Part shown: positions 7,411 through 13,993 of the stretch, in pieces
Numbering within the stretch: position 1 is the stretch's first letter
Layout of the letters: each line of letters starts with the position of its first letter
Translations under genes and position numbers: made by a program
NCBI GenBank assembly: GCA_910585285.1
Contig: CAJUDL010000063.1
Location: forward strand, 1-15,704
DNA: 15,704 nt
Reading direction: 5' to 3'
Source of the DNA: an uncultured Muribaculaceae bacterium
GTDB lineage: Bacteria > Bacteroidota > Bacteroidia > Bacteroidales > Muribaculaceae
The notes under the pieces: generated by a model
What the model was told of the DNA's origin: nothing
Seen by the model: the letters and a program-made list of their open reading frames with translations, nothing else
Databases searched by the model: none

Positions 7411-7814
7411 AATGGGAGGGAGAGCTGACGCGCTCCCTTGTGGAATACAGACGAGATGTTTTCGCTGCGCGAAGATGTCTCGTTTTTTTGTATGTGTCGG
7501 TCGGGATACAGCATGAGAGGTTTCTCCATGCTCCAGCCGCGCGAAGCGTTGCGTAGATATAGGCGTGCAAGTCCGCTGATGCCGCGACATTGGCGACGAA
7601 GTTCGCCCCAGAGCTCTGAAAGGTCGTTGACAGAATTGACCATAAACTCAACGACTGTGCGTCCGTGCATCACGAGGCGTGCGAAGAGTCTGTCGCCGTA
7701 GCAGATAGGGCGGTTGCCCGCTGTGGCAAGCGAAGAGGTGCGACGGTAAGGCTCGAAAGAACGACGGATGCCGTGCATCCCCGGATTGTTTGAAGAATAA
7801 GCAGTGGCAGTCAT
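7407..7814 (-). CDS. Conserved-looking small Bacteroidales protein of unknown function
   Basis: This 135-residue basic protein has no signal peptide or membrane segment. The central part reads like a conserved domain: GRTVVEFMVNSVNDLSELWG followed by ELRRQCRGISGLARLYLRN and GWSMEKPLMLYPDR. I have a vague memory of similar small proteins in Bacteroidales, but no function is known to me. The N-terminal 45 residues are Arg/Ser/Tyr-rich, and the last 30 (after LMLYPDR) are low-complexity and overlap the opposite-strand terminator. The start at 7814 is supported by a -7 box 40 nt upstream and an A-rich leader (TTTAAAAGAAAAACATT) just before the ATG. Its stop overlaps the stop of the plus-strand gene by two bases. 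It is convergent with the acidic protein gene and divergent from the helicase gene. Confidence 0.7.
   Translation of the reverse strand: MTATAYSSNNPGMHGIRRSFEPYRRTSSLATAGNRPICYGDRLFARLVMHGRTVVEFMVNSVNDLSELWGELRRQCRGISGLARLYLRNASRGWSMEKPLMLYPDRHIQKNETSSRSENISSVFHKGARQLSLPF
7452..7489 (+). terminator. Rho-independent terminator of the acidic-protein gene, inside the opposite gene
   Basis: A 14-bp stem with three G-U pairs (7452-7465 with 7469-7482) and a TGC loop is followed by seven T residues (7483-7489). It is oriented for plus-strand transcripts and lies 42 nt past the plus-strand stop codon. The same bases encode part of the C-terminal tail of the minus-strand protein. Confidence 0.8.
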
Positions 7815-7853
7815 AATGTTTTTCTTTTAAAGTTGAGTTTATTTATTACGATA

Positions 7854-7861
7854 CAAAATTA
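7854..7861 (-). promoter_or_regulatory. -7 promoter element of the minus-strand gene
   Basis: Read on the minus strand this is TAATTTTG, a full match to TAnnTTTG, about 40 nt before the start codon. No TTTG is found at the expected -33 distance. The shared 165-bp gap 7815-7979 must also hold the start signals of the divergent helicase gene, for which no consensus box is seen; it has a T/G-rich tract at 7918-7950 only. Confidence 0.55.
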
Positions 7862-7979
7862 TTCTCTTCCGCTGCCTCTGTTTTGCACTTATATGTTAAC
7901 GAATGTAAAAACTGATTCTTTTGGAAGTATTTTTTGGAGGGGTGGGGAAAAATCACTTTTTTTGTAAAAAAAAGAACTA

Positions 7980-10900
7980 ATGTCGGAATTGTTGGAATTG
8001 CACCGAGCCTCTGCTGGTTCGGGAAAAACATATACACTTGCGAAGAAATATCTTTGGTATTACCTCACCGTGAAGGAGGAGAATGGTCCGCGTCGGTTGC
8101 GTACCGTGCCGGAACTTAATGATTCTCTGAATCATATCCTTGCAATAACTTTTACCAACAAAGCCACTAATGAAATGCAGCAACGCATCGTTGAGAAACT
8201 TGATGCATTAGCATTTCCTCGCGCCGGAAAGTTGCCTGACTATATGGATGATTTCTGTCGTGATCTTCATGTCTCTCCTGCCGAACTCAGTAAAGTGTGC
8301 CGACGTGCGTTGTATATACTTCTTGAAAACTATTCGGAGTTTCAGGTTTCCACAATCGATTCCTTCTTTCAGCTTGTGCTCCGCACTTTTGCTTATGAAA
8401 CAGATCTCAATGATTCCTACACCATAGAACTTGATTCCGATTATCTTGCTCGTGTCGGCATAGATGCCACTCTTAACGACATTGAAGAGAAGAAGGCATC
8501 GGCGAGTGTGATGCACTGGATAAACATTCTTATGGACCGTGGTCGCGAGTCGGGAGAGAAGTGGAATATCTTCCAAAAGAAGGATGATGGCAAATCGATC
8601 TATTATCGTTTCATGAAGTCGGTGGGTAAACTTGAGAATGAGGATTTCAAGCAGATTCGTGATTCTCTTGAGGAATATTTTGACCGCACTCCCGATCTGC
8701 CGGAGCTTTACGATGCACTTGATGAGAAGTACAACGCTCCGCTTCATGCTCCTTTTGAGCGAATGAGAGCGGCAGCGTCGCGGCTTGAATCGGTCATGCT
8801 TTCTGTCGGTTCCGATCCTACAAAAGATAAATTTCGCGATCATGCACGCAAATCACTGCGTTGCAAATGGAACAAACAACCCAAAACCACCGATGTCTCT
8901 TTCTCACCTCTGAAAGATGAATCGTTCGAAGGGAATACATATCTGAAACGAAAGAAAGCAGATCCGGATTTTTACGGCGAAGCCGAACCTCTCTATCGTG
9001 AGATGATAGCCGCGCGTCTCGAATGGCTCGGAGAGTTTGATTCTCCCACTTATAAACATTGGAATCTGTATAAAAAGAATTTCCCGTATCTGGGACTTCT
9101 TTCAGTAACGCTCCGTAAGCGTAGAGAATATCTTGAAGACAACAACAGTGTGGAGCTTGCTGAGACTAACTCTTTGCTCAGCCGTATTATCGGAGAGGAT
9201 GATGCTCCCTTCATATACGAACGTCTCGGCACACGTCTCAATCATTTTCTTATCGATGAGTTTCAGGATACGTCGCGAATGCAATGGAATAATCTCCGAC
9301 CGCTTCTTTCAGAAAGTCTGAGTCGGGGAAATGAGAACCTCCTTATTGGCGATGCCAAGCAAAGTATATATCGTTTCCGTAATGCTGACCCATCGCTCAT
9401 TGCAGAGAAGGTGGAAAGCGAATTCGGAAATGTGCGTACACTCGGCGATGCTCCGAGTGAAAACACCAACTGGCGCAGTGATCCCAATATTGTGGAATTC
9501 AACAATGGTTTCTTTGCAAGCCTTTCCGAAAGACTTACAGAGGAGGCAGAAAATGAATCAGGCGAGAATGCGGGGCTTGATTATCGGTCGCTCTATGGCA
9601 ATGTCAGGCAGAAAGTGCGTCCGCGAAAAGATGGGGAACCGGAAACTCCCTGCGGATATGTGGAAATAAACATCGTTGCAGCCGACAAGAAAGAGGTTGC
9701 CAAGGAGCAGATTGTGGCGCAGATGCCCGGTATTGTAATGGAGTTGCTTTCGCGCGGCTATCATCTTGGAGACATTGCATTCTTAGTAGATACCAACGCA
9801 GAAGGGGAGGCGTTGATAAACGAGTTTACTCGCTTTAATTCCGAATCAGAAGAGGGAACACCCAAAATAGAGTTTATCTCGGAGCAGTCGCTTAAAGTAG
9901 CGTCGTCGCCATCTGTAAAACTGATTCTGACCACACTCGAAACAATTGGACGTGGCACAAATCCGGAAGTGAGAACAGGTGGTGATGCGGATAAACGAGG
10001 TGTGGTCGATTGGGACGATGTGCAGTGTAATTTCAGGGTGTTTGCGCTTCGCAATCCGGGATTGTCCACTCCCGAACAGTTGGAGAAATTTATTGCTTCC
10101 GGTTCTGACACCGATGCAATAGCCGAGATGCTTGCCGAGATGCAGGCTGTCACGCTCCCCGCGCTTGTGGAGGGTATAACGGCTACGTTCCTTCCTTCGG
10201 ATATGCGCAGACGTGATGCACCGTTTATCGCTGCTTTTCAGGATATAGTGCTGGAATATTGCGAATCGCGCCCGTCGGATATCGCCTCTTTCCTGCAATG
10301 GTGGGGTAGACGCGGCTCGAAAGCCTCGATTTCCTCTCCGGAAGGGATGGATGCGGTCAATGTCATGACCGTTCATAAAGCCAAAGGTTTGGAGTTCCCG
10401 TGCGTGGTGATACCTTTTTCGCAATTCTCATTTCTAACGCCGCCGAAAGGGAAAACGGAATGGAGATGGGTGAAACCGGCGGTGATAGAACTTGATGAAC
10501 GTGAATTACCACCTTTCGTTCCGGTAGATACATCTTCAGAGATGGAAGGTACCGCCCACGAACCTGTCTACAGGGAATATATCGATATGGTGACAATGGA
10601 TTCCCTCAACAAGCTATATGTCGGTTTTACGCGGGCGGTCAATGAACTCTATATATTCTGCACGGAGGGTAAACGGCAGGAACCACTGTCAACATCCGCT
10701 TTGCTTCGTGATTTTATGGAAGCGGACTCATCCGAAACTCAAATTACGATAGGGGAGAAGTATGCCGTGTCTCCGGTAAAGAGAAAAACGGAAACTAATC
10801 CGGCAATGGCAATTGAAGATTACACTGCGCGTGTAACTCCCGATTTCCTCAAATATCGGGAGGAGAATTTGCCAACTGTGATTGATGCCGAAGAATTCGA

Positions 10901-11348
10901 AGAAGAAGATCCCGATCCCCGTTCGGAGGGAAATATCATGCATTCCGTGATGGAAAGAGTGTGGCGTAGGGAGGATCTGCATGCCTCCATAACGCGACTT
11001 CGCCGCCGAGGGCTCTTCTCCAAAGAGAAGGCGGAAGAAATAGAGGAATTCCTCGCGGATAGGATGATGGAACCGGAAGTAAGAGGGTGGTTTGATGGCA
11101 CAGCCAAAGCCATCAACGAGCGTTCGATAATCGGAGGCGGCAGAAGTCCGCGCCGTCCCGACAGGGTGATGCTGATGCCCGATGGCAGTGCTGTGGTGAT
11201 AGACTATAAATTCGGTTCGCTCACATCGTTGAAGAAATATTCCCGTCAGGTCCGTGACTACGTAGAGCGTTTGAAGCGCACCGGAAAATTCTCCTCCGTC
11301 GAAGGCTATCTCTGGTATGTCCGCGAAAACCGTCTCGAAAAAGTCTAA
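7980..11348 (+). CDS. AddA/RecB-like UvrD-family helicase-nuclease
   Basis: This 1122-residue enzyme is a superfamily 1A ATP-dependent DNA helicase with a C-terminal RecB-type nuclease, of the kind that processes double-strand breaks and degrades foreign linear DNA. Helicase motifs are in order: Walker A SAGSGKT (residues 11-17), Ia LAITFTNKAT (54-63), II DEFQD (426-430), III GDAKQSIYRF (457-466), V VNVMTVHKAKG (793-803), VI YVGFTRA (880-886). The nuclease domain has H988 in NIMHSVME, D1061 in RPDR and D1075-Y-K1077 in VVIDYKFG, so the PD-(D/E)XK site looks complete. The size is that of AddA. No AddB-like partner lies next to it; the gene is followed 8 nt later by crp-1. The ATG at 7980 places Walker A at the usual distance from the N-terminus. 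Confidence 0.92.
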   Translation: MSELLELHRASAGSGKTYTLAKKYLWYYLTVKEENGPRRLRTVPELNDSLNHILAITFTNKATNEMQQRIVEKLDALAFPRAGKLPDYMDDFCRDLHVSPAELSKVCRRALYILLENYSEFQVSTIDSFFQLVLRTFAYETDLNDSYTIELDSDYLARVGIDATLNDIEEKKASASVMHWINILMDRGRESGEKWNIFQKKDDGKSIYYRFMKSVGKLENEDFKQIRDSLEEYFDRTPDLPELYDALDEKYNAPLHAPFERMRAAASRLESVMLSVGSDPTKDKFRDHARKSLRCKWNKQPKTTDVSFSPLKDESFEGNTYLKRKKADPDFYGEAEPLYREMIAARLEWLGEFDSPTYKHWNLYKKNFPYLGLLSVTLRKRREYLEDNNSVELAETNSLLSRIIGEDDAPFIYERLGTRLNHFLIDEFQDTSRMQWNNLRPLLSESLSRGNENLLIGDAKQSIYRFRNADPSLIAEKVESEFGNVRTLGDAPSENTNWRSDPNIVEFNNGFFASLSERLTEEAENESGENAGLDYRSLYGNVRQKVRPRKDGEPETPCGYVEINIVAADKKEVAKEQIVAQMPGIVMELLSRGYHLGDIAFLVDTNAEGEALINEFTRFNSESEEGTPKIEFISEQSLKVASSPSVKLILTTLETIGRGTNPEVRTGGDADKRGVVDWDDVQCNFRVFALRNPGLSTPEQLEKFIASGSDTDAIAEMLAEMQAVTLPALVEGITATFLPSDMRRRDAPFIAAFQDIVLEYCESRPSDIASFLQWWGRRGSKASISSPEGMDAVNVMTVHKAKGLEFPCVVIPFSQFSFLTPPKGKTEWRWVKPAVIELDERELPPFVPVDTSSEMEGTAHEPVYREYIDMVTMDSLNKLYVGFTRAVNELYIFCTEGKRQEPLSTSALLRDFMEADSSETQITIGEKYAVSPVKRKTETNPAMAIEDYTARVTPDFLKYREENLPTVIDAEEFEEEDPDPRSEGNIMHSVMERVWRREDLHASITRLRRRGLFSKEKAEEIEEFLADRMMEPEVRGWFDGTAKAINERSIIGGGRSPRRPDRVMLMPDGSAVVIDYKFGSLTSLKKYSRQVRDYVERLKRTGKFSSVEGYLWYVRENRLEKV

Positions 11349-11356
11349 CTCAGTAT

Positions 11357-11947
11357 ATGTCCTCACAGTTCAACGCATTTGAAGAAGCGATAGATTTCTC
11401 TTTCTGGAGAGAGCTATGCGAGAAGCATGGAAAGCTGCGCCATTTCCGGCGCGGCGAGTATTTTGCACGCACGGGCGAAGTTCTCAAAAGTGCCGGATGG
11501 ATTGTGTCTGGCGGTTTCAAGCACTCGCTGATTGACAATGACGGCAATGCCAAAACAGTCGGTTTTGTGTTCGAGGGTTCGGTTCTCGCCAATTATATCA
11601 GTTCTATGCACGGCAAGAAGATTCCTACCGACATCATAGCCCTTATGGATTCTGATGTCCTTGTCATACCTGCATCGCTGATTCGTGAGCGGTTGATGTT
11701 TGACCCCACACTCTATATCAAGTTCCTGGACGCCTTGTTTGAACAGGCATACGATCAGACGCTCAACAGCTACCGATCCACGCCGGAGCAACGCTACCGT
11801 CAGTTGCTTGCGCGCTATCCACGCCTGTTTGATATGGTCTCACTCGGAGAGATAGCCACATACCTCAATATTTCCCGCCGTCAGCTTCATCGCTTCCGTG
11901 AATCTATAGCGACGAACACCACAGACGAGGAAAAATCGGCAGATTAA
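11357..11947 (+). CDS. Crp/Fnr-family transcription regulator (crp-1)
   Basis: This 196-residue DNA-binding regulator has a cyclic-nucleotide-binding-like beta-barrel (about residues 25-110, with GEYFARTGEV and GFVFEGSVLANY), a dimer helix (about 112-137) and a C-terminal winged HTH with recognition region SLGEIATYLNISRRQLHRFR (162-181). It lacks Cys clusters, so a heme or Fe-S sensor is not evident; the ligand is unknown. It starts 8 nt after the helicase stop and probably shares its transcript. The last 60 codons (from residue 137) belong to a 187-bp direct repeat whose second copy lies 1.3 kb downstream. It is paralogous to crp-2, with a similar N-terminal pattern (SQFN…FW…L). Confidence 0.9.
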   Translation: MSSQFNAFEEAIDFSFWRELCEKHGKLRHFRRGEYFARTGEVLKSAGWIVSGGFKHSLIDNDGNAKTVGFVFEGSVLANYISSMHGKKIPTDIIALMDSDVLVIPASLIRERLMFDPTLYIKFLDALFEQAYDQTLNSYRSTPEQRYRQLLARYPRLFDMVSLGEIATYLNISRRQLHRFRESIATNTTDEEKSAD

Positions 11948-11951
11948 AGCT
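11765..11951 (+). repeat. 187-bp direct repeat, copy 1 (3' end of crp-1)
   Basis: This copy matches 13078-13264 at 178 of 187 positions by manual alignment (offset 1313). All nine mismatches fall in the first 110 bp; the last 77 bp are identical, running through the crp-1 stop codon to AAAGCT. The two copies bracket the Abi gene and its downstream RNA. Confidence 0.95.
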
Positions 11952-11985
11952 GAATTTTATGCTATGCGGTCTGCATTATATTTTG

Positions 11986-11993
11986 TAAATTTG
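11986..11993 (+). promoter_or_regulatory. -7 promoter element immediately before the Abi gene
   Basis: TAAATTTG is a full match to TAnnTTTG and ends only 4 nt before the ATG at 11998. Transcription would begin at or next to the start codon, suggesting a leaderless or nearly leaderless mRNA. No TTTG is seen at the -33 distance. Confidence 0.5.
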
Positions 11994-11997
11994 CATC

Positions 11998-12897
11998 ATG
12001 ACAAAGCAGGCATTATCCATAGAAGACCAATTATCGCTGCTCAAAAGCAGGGGGCTGGTTGTCATTGACGAACTAAAAGCAAAGGAGGTACTTGCCGATA
12101 TAGGCTATTATCGCCTTGGGTTCTATTTGTTTCCCTTTGAACAGACTTATCCTGATCTACATCACAGGACACACTTATACAATGATGATACCAGATTCGG
12201 AGATGCAGTAAAATTATATTATTTCGATTTTGAGCTCAGGAATCTTCTCCTGAAATACATCTCCCGTATCGAAGTCAATTTCAGGACAATTCTTACATAC
12301 GAGGGATCTATGGAATATAAACCAGATTCCCACTGGTTCGTAAATCCTGCATATGTTGACAGCAATTTTATAGCGGCATTCGATAATGTCGTATATAACA
12401 AGTCCTTCAAGAAGAATCCAACAATAAGGCGTCATCACAAAAAATATCCCAGTGACAAATATGCTCCAGCCTGGAAGACGATTGAATTAATGACTCTTGG
12501 TGAGAATGTCACGCTGTATTCCGCATTGCTTGATCATAATGTCAAGCAACGCATTTCCCGCAGGTTTGGCATCAAGTATGTCGATGTATTTGAAAACTAC
12601 ATAGAACTTGTTAGGATTCTTAGAAATACATGTGCTCATGGGAGTGTTTTGTTTGATTTCAAACCTTTTAAGCGTATTAAAAAAGGTCCAGCCGATTTAT
12701 GTAATCCAGAGGAGTACATGAATTTACACGGCAGTATTAAAGTTGTGAGATATTTGCTTAAACAAGTGTCAGCAAACAGAGAGCGCGACATGGCGGTTGA
12801 ATTGCAGAAGATACTTGACAAATACAATTCCTACTCGGTAATAGTAGACATCCTTTCAAAATGTGGAGGTCTTCCCCAGACTATAATCGAGCGGTAA
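11998..12897 (+). CDS. Abi_2 family (AbiD/AbiF-type) HEPN protein, probable abortive-infection RNase toxin
   Basis: This 299-residue cytoplasmic protein has the Abi_2 layout known from lactococcal AbiD/AbiF phage-exclusion proteins: an N-terminal SIEDQLSLLKSRGLVV segment, IGYYRLGFYLFPF (residues 35-47), the FDFELRNLLLKYISRIEVNFRT helix (77-98), YAPAWKTIELMTLGEN (155-170) and the HEPN signature R209-NTCA-H214 in VRILRNTCAHG. The RX4H motif is the catalytic signature of HEPN ribonucleases and is intact here. The family is associated with phage defence and toxin-antitoxin behaviour. The gene looks more AT-rich than its neighbours, lies between two copies of a crp-1 3'-end repeat, and is followed by a consensus promoter and a small structured RNA. 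RNA cleavage and RNA control are inferred, not shown. Confidence 0.85.
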   Translation: MTKQALSIEDQLSLLKSRGLVVIDELKAKEVLADIGYYRLGFYLFPFEQTYPDLHHRTHLYNDDTRFGDAVKLYYFDFELRNLLLKYISRIEVNFRTILTYEGSMEYKPDSHWFVNPAYVDSNFIAAFDNVVYNKSFKKNPTIRRHHKKYPSDKYAPAWKTIELMTLGENVTLYSALLDHNVKQRISRRFGIKYVDVFENYIELVRILRNTCAHGSVLFDFKPFKRIKKGPADLCNPEEYMNLHGSIKVVRYLLKQVSANRERDMAVELQKILDKYNSYSVIVDILSKCGGLPQTIIER

Positions 12898-12951
12898 AAG
12901 AATATGAATCAGATAAATCCTACTGGTTGAGAAAACAATTGTCAAAAATAT

Positions 12952-12982
12952 TTTGTTATATCTGTAAAAAGAGCTAACTTTG
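12952..12982 (+). promoter_or_regulatory. Consensus promoter between the Abi gene and the two-hairpin RNA
   Basis: TTTG (12952-12955), exactly 19 nt, then TAACTTTG (12975-12982) is a full match to the Bacteroidetes promoter. It starts 55 nt after the Abi stop codon. The predicted start near 12988 falls right at the base of the first hairpin, and no gene with a proper start follows, so it should drive a non-coding RNA. Confidence 0.75.
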
Positions 12983-12987
12983 CTCTC

Positions 12988-13075
12988 ACAAAAGTGCCGG
13001 TATTGATTTTAGTCTCAATATCCGCACTATAAAAGGATTAAGAGGTCAGGCTGTTGCTTGGCCTCGCCTTTTATC
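12988..13075 (+). ncRNA. Candidate small structured RNA next to the Abi HEPN gene (possible RNA antitoxin)
   Basis: The predicted transcript of about 85-88 nt contains two strong hairpins. Hairpin 1 pairs AGTGCCGGTATTGA (12993-13006) with TCAATATCCGCACT (13015-13028): 14 positions with one C-C mismatch and one G-U, and an 8-nt loop TTTTAGTC. Hairpin 2 has an outer perfect 8-bp stem ATAAAAGG/CCTTTTAT (13028-13035 with 13067-13074; it shares base 13028 with hairpin 1, so one end pair is lost) and an inner 9-bp stem GAGGTCAGG/CTTGGCCTC with two G-U pairs (13042-13050 with 13057-13065), separated by an ATTAA/G internal loop; it may also act as the terminator. A consensus promoter starts the RNA and no protein of convincing quality is encoded. 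Adjacency to a HEPN Abi toxin suggests an RNA partner or antitoxin; that role is inference. Confidence 0.6.
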
Positions 13076-13077
13076 AT

Positions 13078-13260
13078 AACAACTACCGATCCACCCCGGA
13101 GCAACGCTACCGCCAGTTGCTTGAGCGCTATTCATGCCTGTTTGATATGGTCTCACTCGTAGAGATAGCTACATACCTCAATATTTCTCGCCGTCAGCTT
13201 CATCGCTTCCGTGAATCTATAGCGACGAACACCACAGACGAGGAAAAATCGGCAGATTAA
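13078..13260 (+). pseudogene. Detached 3' fragment of crp-1 (HTH region only)
   Basis: The fragment encodes NNYRSTPEQRYRQLLERY through the HTH (VSLVEIATYLNISRRQLHRF) to the same C-terminus EEKSAD as crp-1. The sensor domain and dimer helix are missing. The frame is still open, with mainly silent or conservative changes, and runs upstream only to a TTG within the RNA hairpin, which is unlikely to be a real start. It is best read as the original or duplicated crp-1 tail displaced by the Abi cassette. Confidence 0.85.
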
Positions 13261-13264
13261 AGCT
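13078..13264 (+). repeat. 187-bp direct repeat, copy 2
   Basis: This is the second copy of the crp-1 3' end, 1313 bp downstream of copy 1. It begins 3 nt after the RNA hairpin ends and finishes just past the duplicated stop codon. It marks the right edge of the Abi-RNA cassette. Confidence 0.95.
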
Positions 13265-13290
13265 CTAAAAAGGCTATTTTATCAGGCAGC

Positions 13291-13306
13291 TGTGACATTT
13301 GTCACA
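13291..13306. promoter_or_regulatory. Crp/Fnr-type operator upstream of crp-2
   Basis: TGTGACATTTGTCACA is a perfect palindrome (TGTGAC-ATTT-GTCACA) and equals the classical E. coli CRP consensus TGTGA-N6-TCACA. Its centre (13298.5) is 29.5 bp before the -7 box of crp-2, near -41.5 from the predicted start. That is the class II activator position, and no properly spaced -33 box is present. Confidence 0.7.
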
Positions 13307-13327
13307 ACTTTTGTCTTTTTTTCTATG

Positions 13328-13335
13328 TAACTTTG
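13328..13335 (+). promoter_or_regulatory. -7 promoter element of crp-2
   Basis: TAACTTTG is a full TAnnTTTG match, 24 nt before the crp-2 ATG. The nearest upstream TTTG boxes are spaced 14 or 26 nt away, outside the normal 19-21, which fits a promoter that depends on an activator bound at the operator. Confidence 0.65.
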
Positions 13336-13359
13336 TGGGTGATTAATAGACCAGAATGT

Positions 13360-13920
13360 ATGCCTTCGCAATTCAACTCGTATATCGATAATATCGACAC
13401 CGACTTTTGGCAGAATCTTTGCAAAAGTCGCGGTCAACTTCGACATTATGATAAAGGCGAGGCATTTATTATGGCAGGGAATGTCGGACGCTATATTGGC
13501 TATGTTGAATCCGGAGCCCTTAAGTATGTATGCTATTCGTCAGATGGAGTTCCCCATGTTGTCGGTCTTGAATTTGCAGGTCATTTCGTATGCGATTTCC
13601 CCGGTTCGCTTTATCGGCAGAAATCGCGATGCTCTATCATAGCAACCGTGCCTTGTGAAATCTATTGTATACCGTCTGCGGAAGTCGCGGATCTGATGCG
13701 GGCAGATGAAAGAGTTCGTCAAATAATCGAAGCCACAACTCGCGAAGTATTCTACACCCTATACGACCGCCACGTTGACCTCTACTCCAAATCGCCGCAA
13801 CAACGCTATGACGAGTTGCTAAGCTGCGACCCGAACCTGTTCCAACTCTTTTCGCTCAAGGACATCGCTTCGCTGCTGAACATTACTCCGACACACCTCA
13901 GCCGCCTTCGCAAAAAATAA
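13360..13920 (+). CDS. Crp/Fnr-family transcription regulator (crp-2)
   Basis: This 186-residue regulator has a cyclic-nucleotide-binding-like barrel (about residues 25-108, with KGEAFIMAGNVGRYIGYVESGALKY), a dimerisation helix (about 110-140) and a C-terminal HTH FSLKDIASLLNITPTHLSRLRKK (164-186). The protein ends right after the recognition helix, so the wing is short. The ATG at 13360 is preferred over a TTG at 13333 because the TTG lies inside the -7 promoter element. Cys21, Cys58, Cys78, Cys91, Cys99 and Cys103 are present but not in an Fnr-type N-terminal cluster. It is preceded by a perfect CRP-like palindrome, suggesting autoregulation or control by crp-1. The ligand is unknown. Confidence 0.9.
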   Translation: MPSQFNSYIDNIDTDFWQNLCKSRGQLRHYDKGEAFIMAGNVGRYIGYVESGALKYVCYSSDGVPHVVGLEFAGHFVCDFPGSLYRQKSRCSIIATVPCEIYCIPSAEVADLMRADERVRQIIEATTREVFYTLYDRHVDLYSKSPQQRYDELLSCDPNLFQLFSLKDIASLLNITPTHLSRLRKK

Positions 13921-13936
13921 TAACATCAACCTGCAT

Positions 13937-13956
13937 TTCTCAACATTTGTTGAGAA
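13937..13956. promoter_or_regulatory. Second Crp/Fnr-type palindrome, upstream of the small hydrophobic ORFs
   Basis: TTCTCAACATTTGTTGAGAA is a perfect 8-bp inverted repeat around ATTT. It shares the AC-ATTT-GT core with the crp-2 operator, and its centre (13946.5) lies exactly 29.5 bp before a TAACTTTA box (13976-13983), the same geometry as at crp-2. It could instead be a hairpin in the crp-2 3' UTR, but no T tract follows. Confidence 0.6.
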
Positions 13957-13975
13957 CAAAGCCGTTTATTCTGTC

Positions 13976-13983
13976 TAACTTTA
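13976..13983 (+). promoter_or_regulatory. -7-like element before the small hydrophobic ORFs
   Basis: TAACTTTA differs from TAnnTTTG at the last base only. A start near 13988 would lie about 6 nt before the ATG at 13994. No -33 box is found at 19-21 nt, as at crp-2. Confidence 0.45.
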
Positions 13984-13993
13984 CCAAAATATT

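Noticed and set aside
12935..12942. ACAATTGT palindrome upstream of the small-RNA promoter as a third Crp/Fnr site
   Set aside because: Its centre is 36.5 bp before the -7 box and it lacks the ATTT-centred core shared by the other two sites.
13054..13260. A 68-residue HTH protein starting at TTG 13054
   Set aside because: The putative start lies inside the RNA hairpin and only the crp-1 tail is encoded. It is better explained as a duplicated gene fragment.
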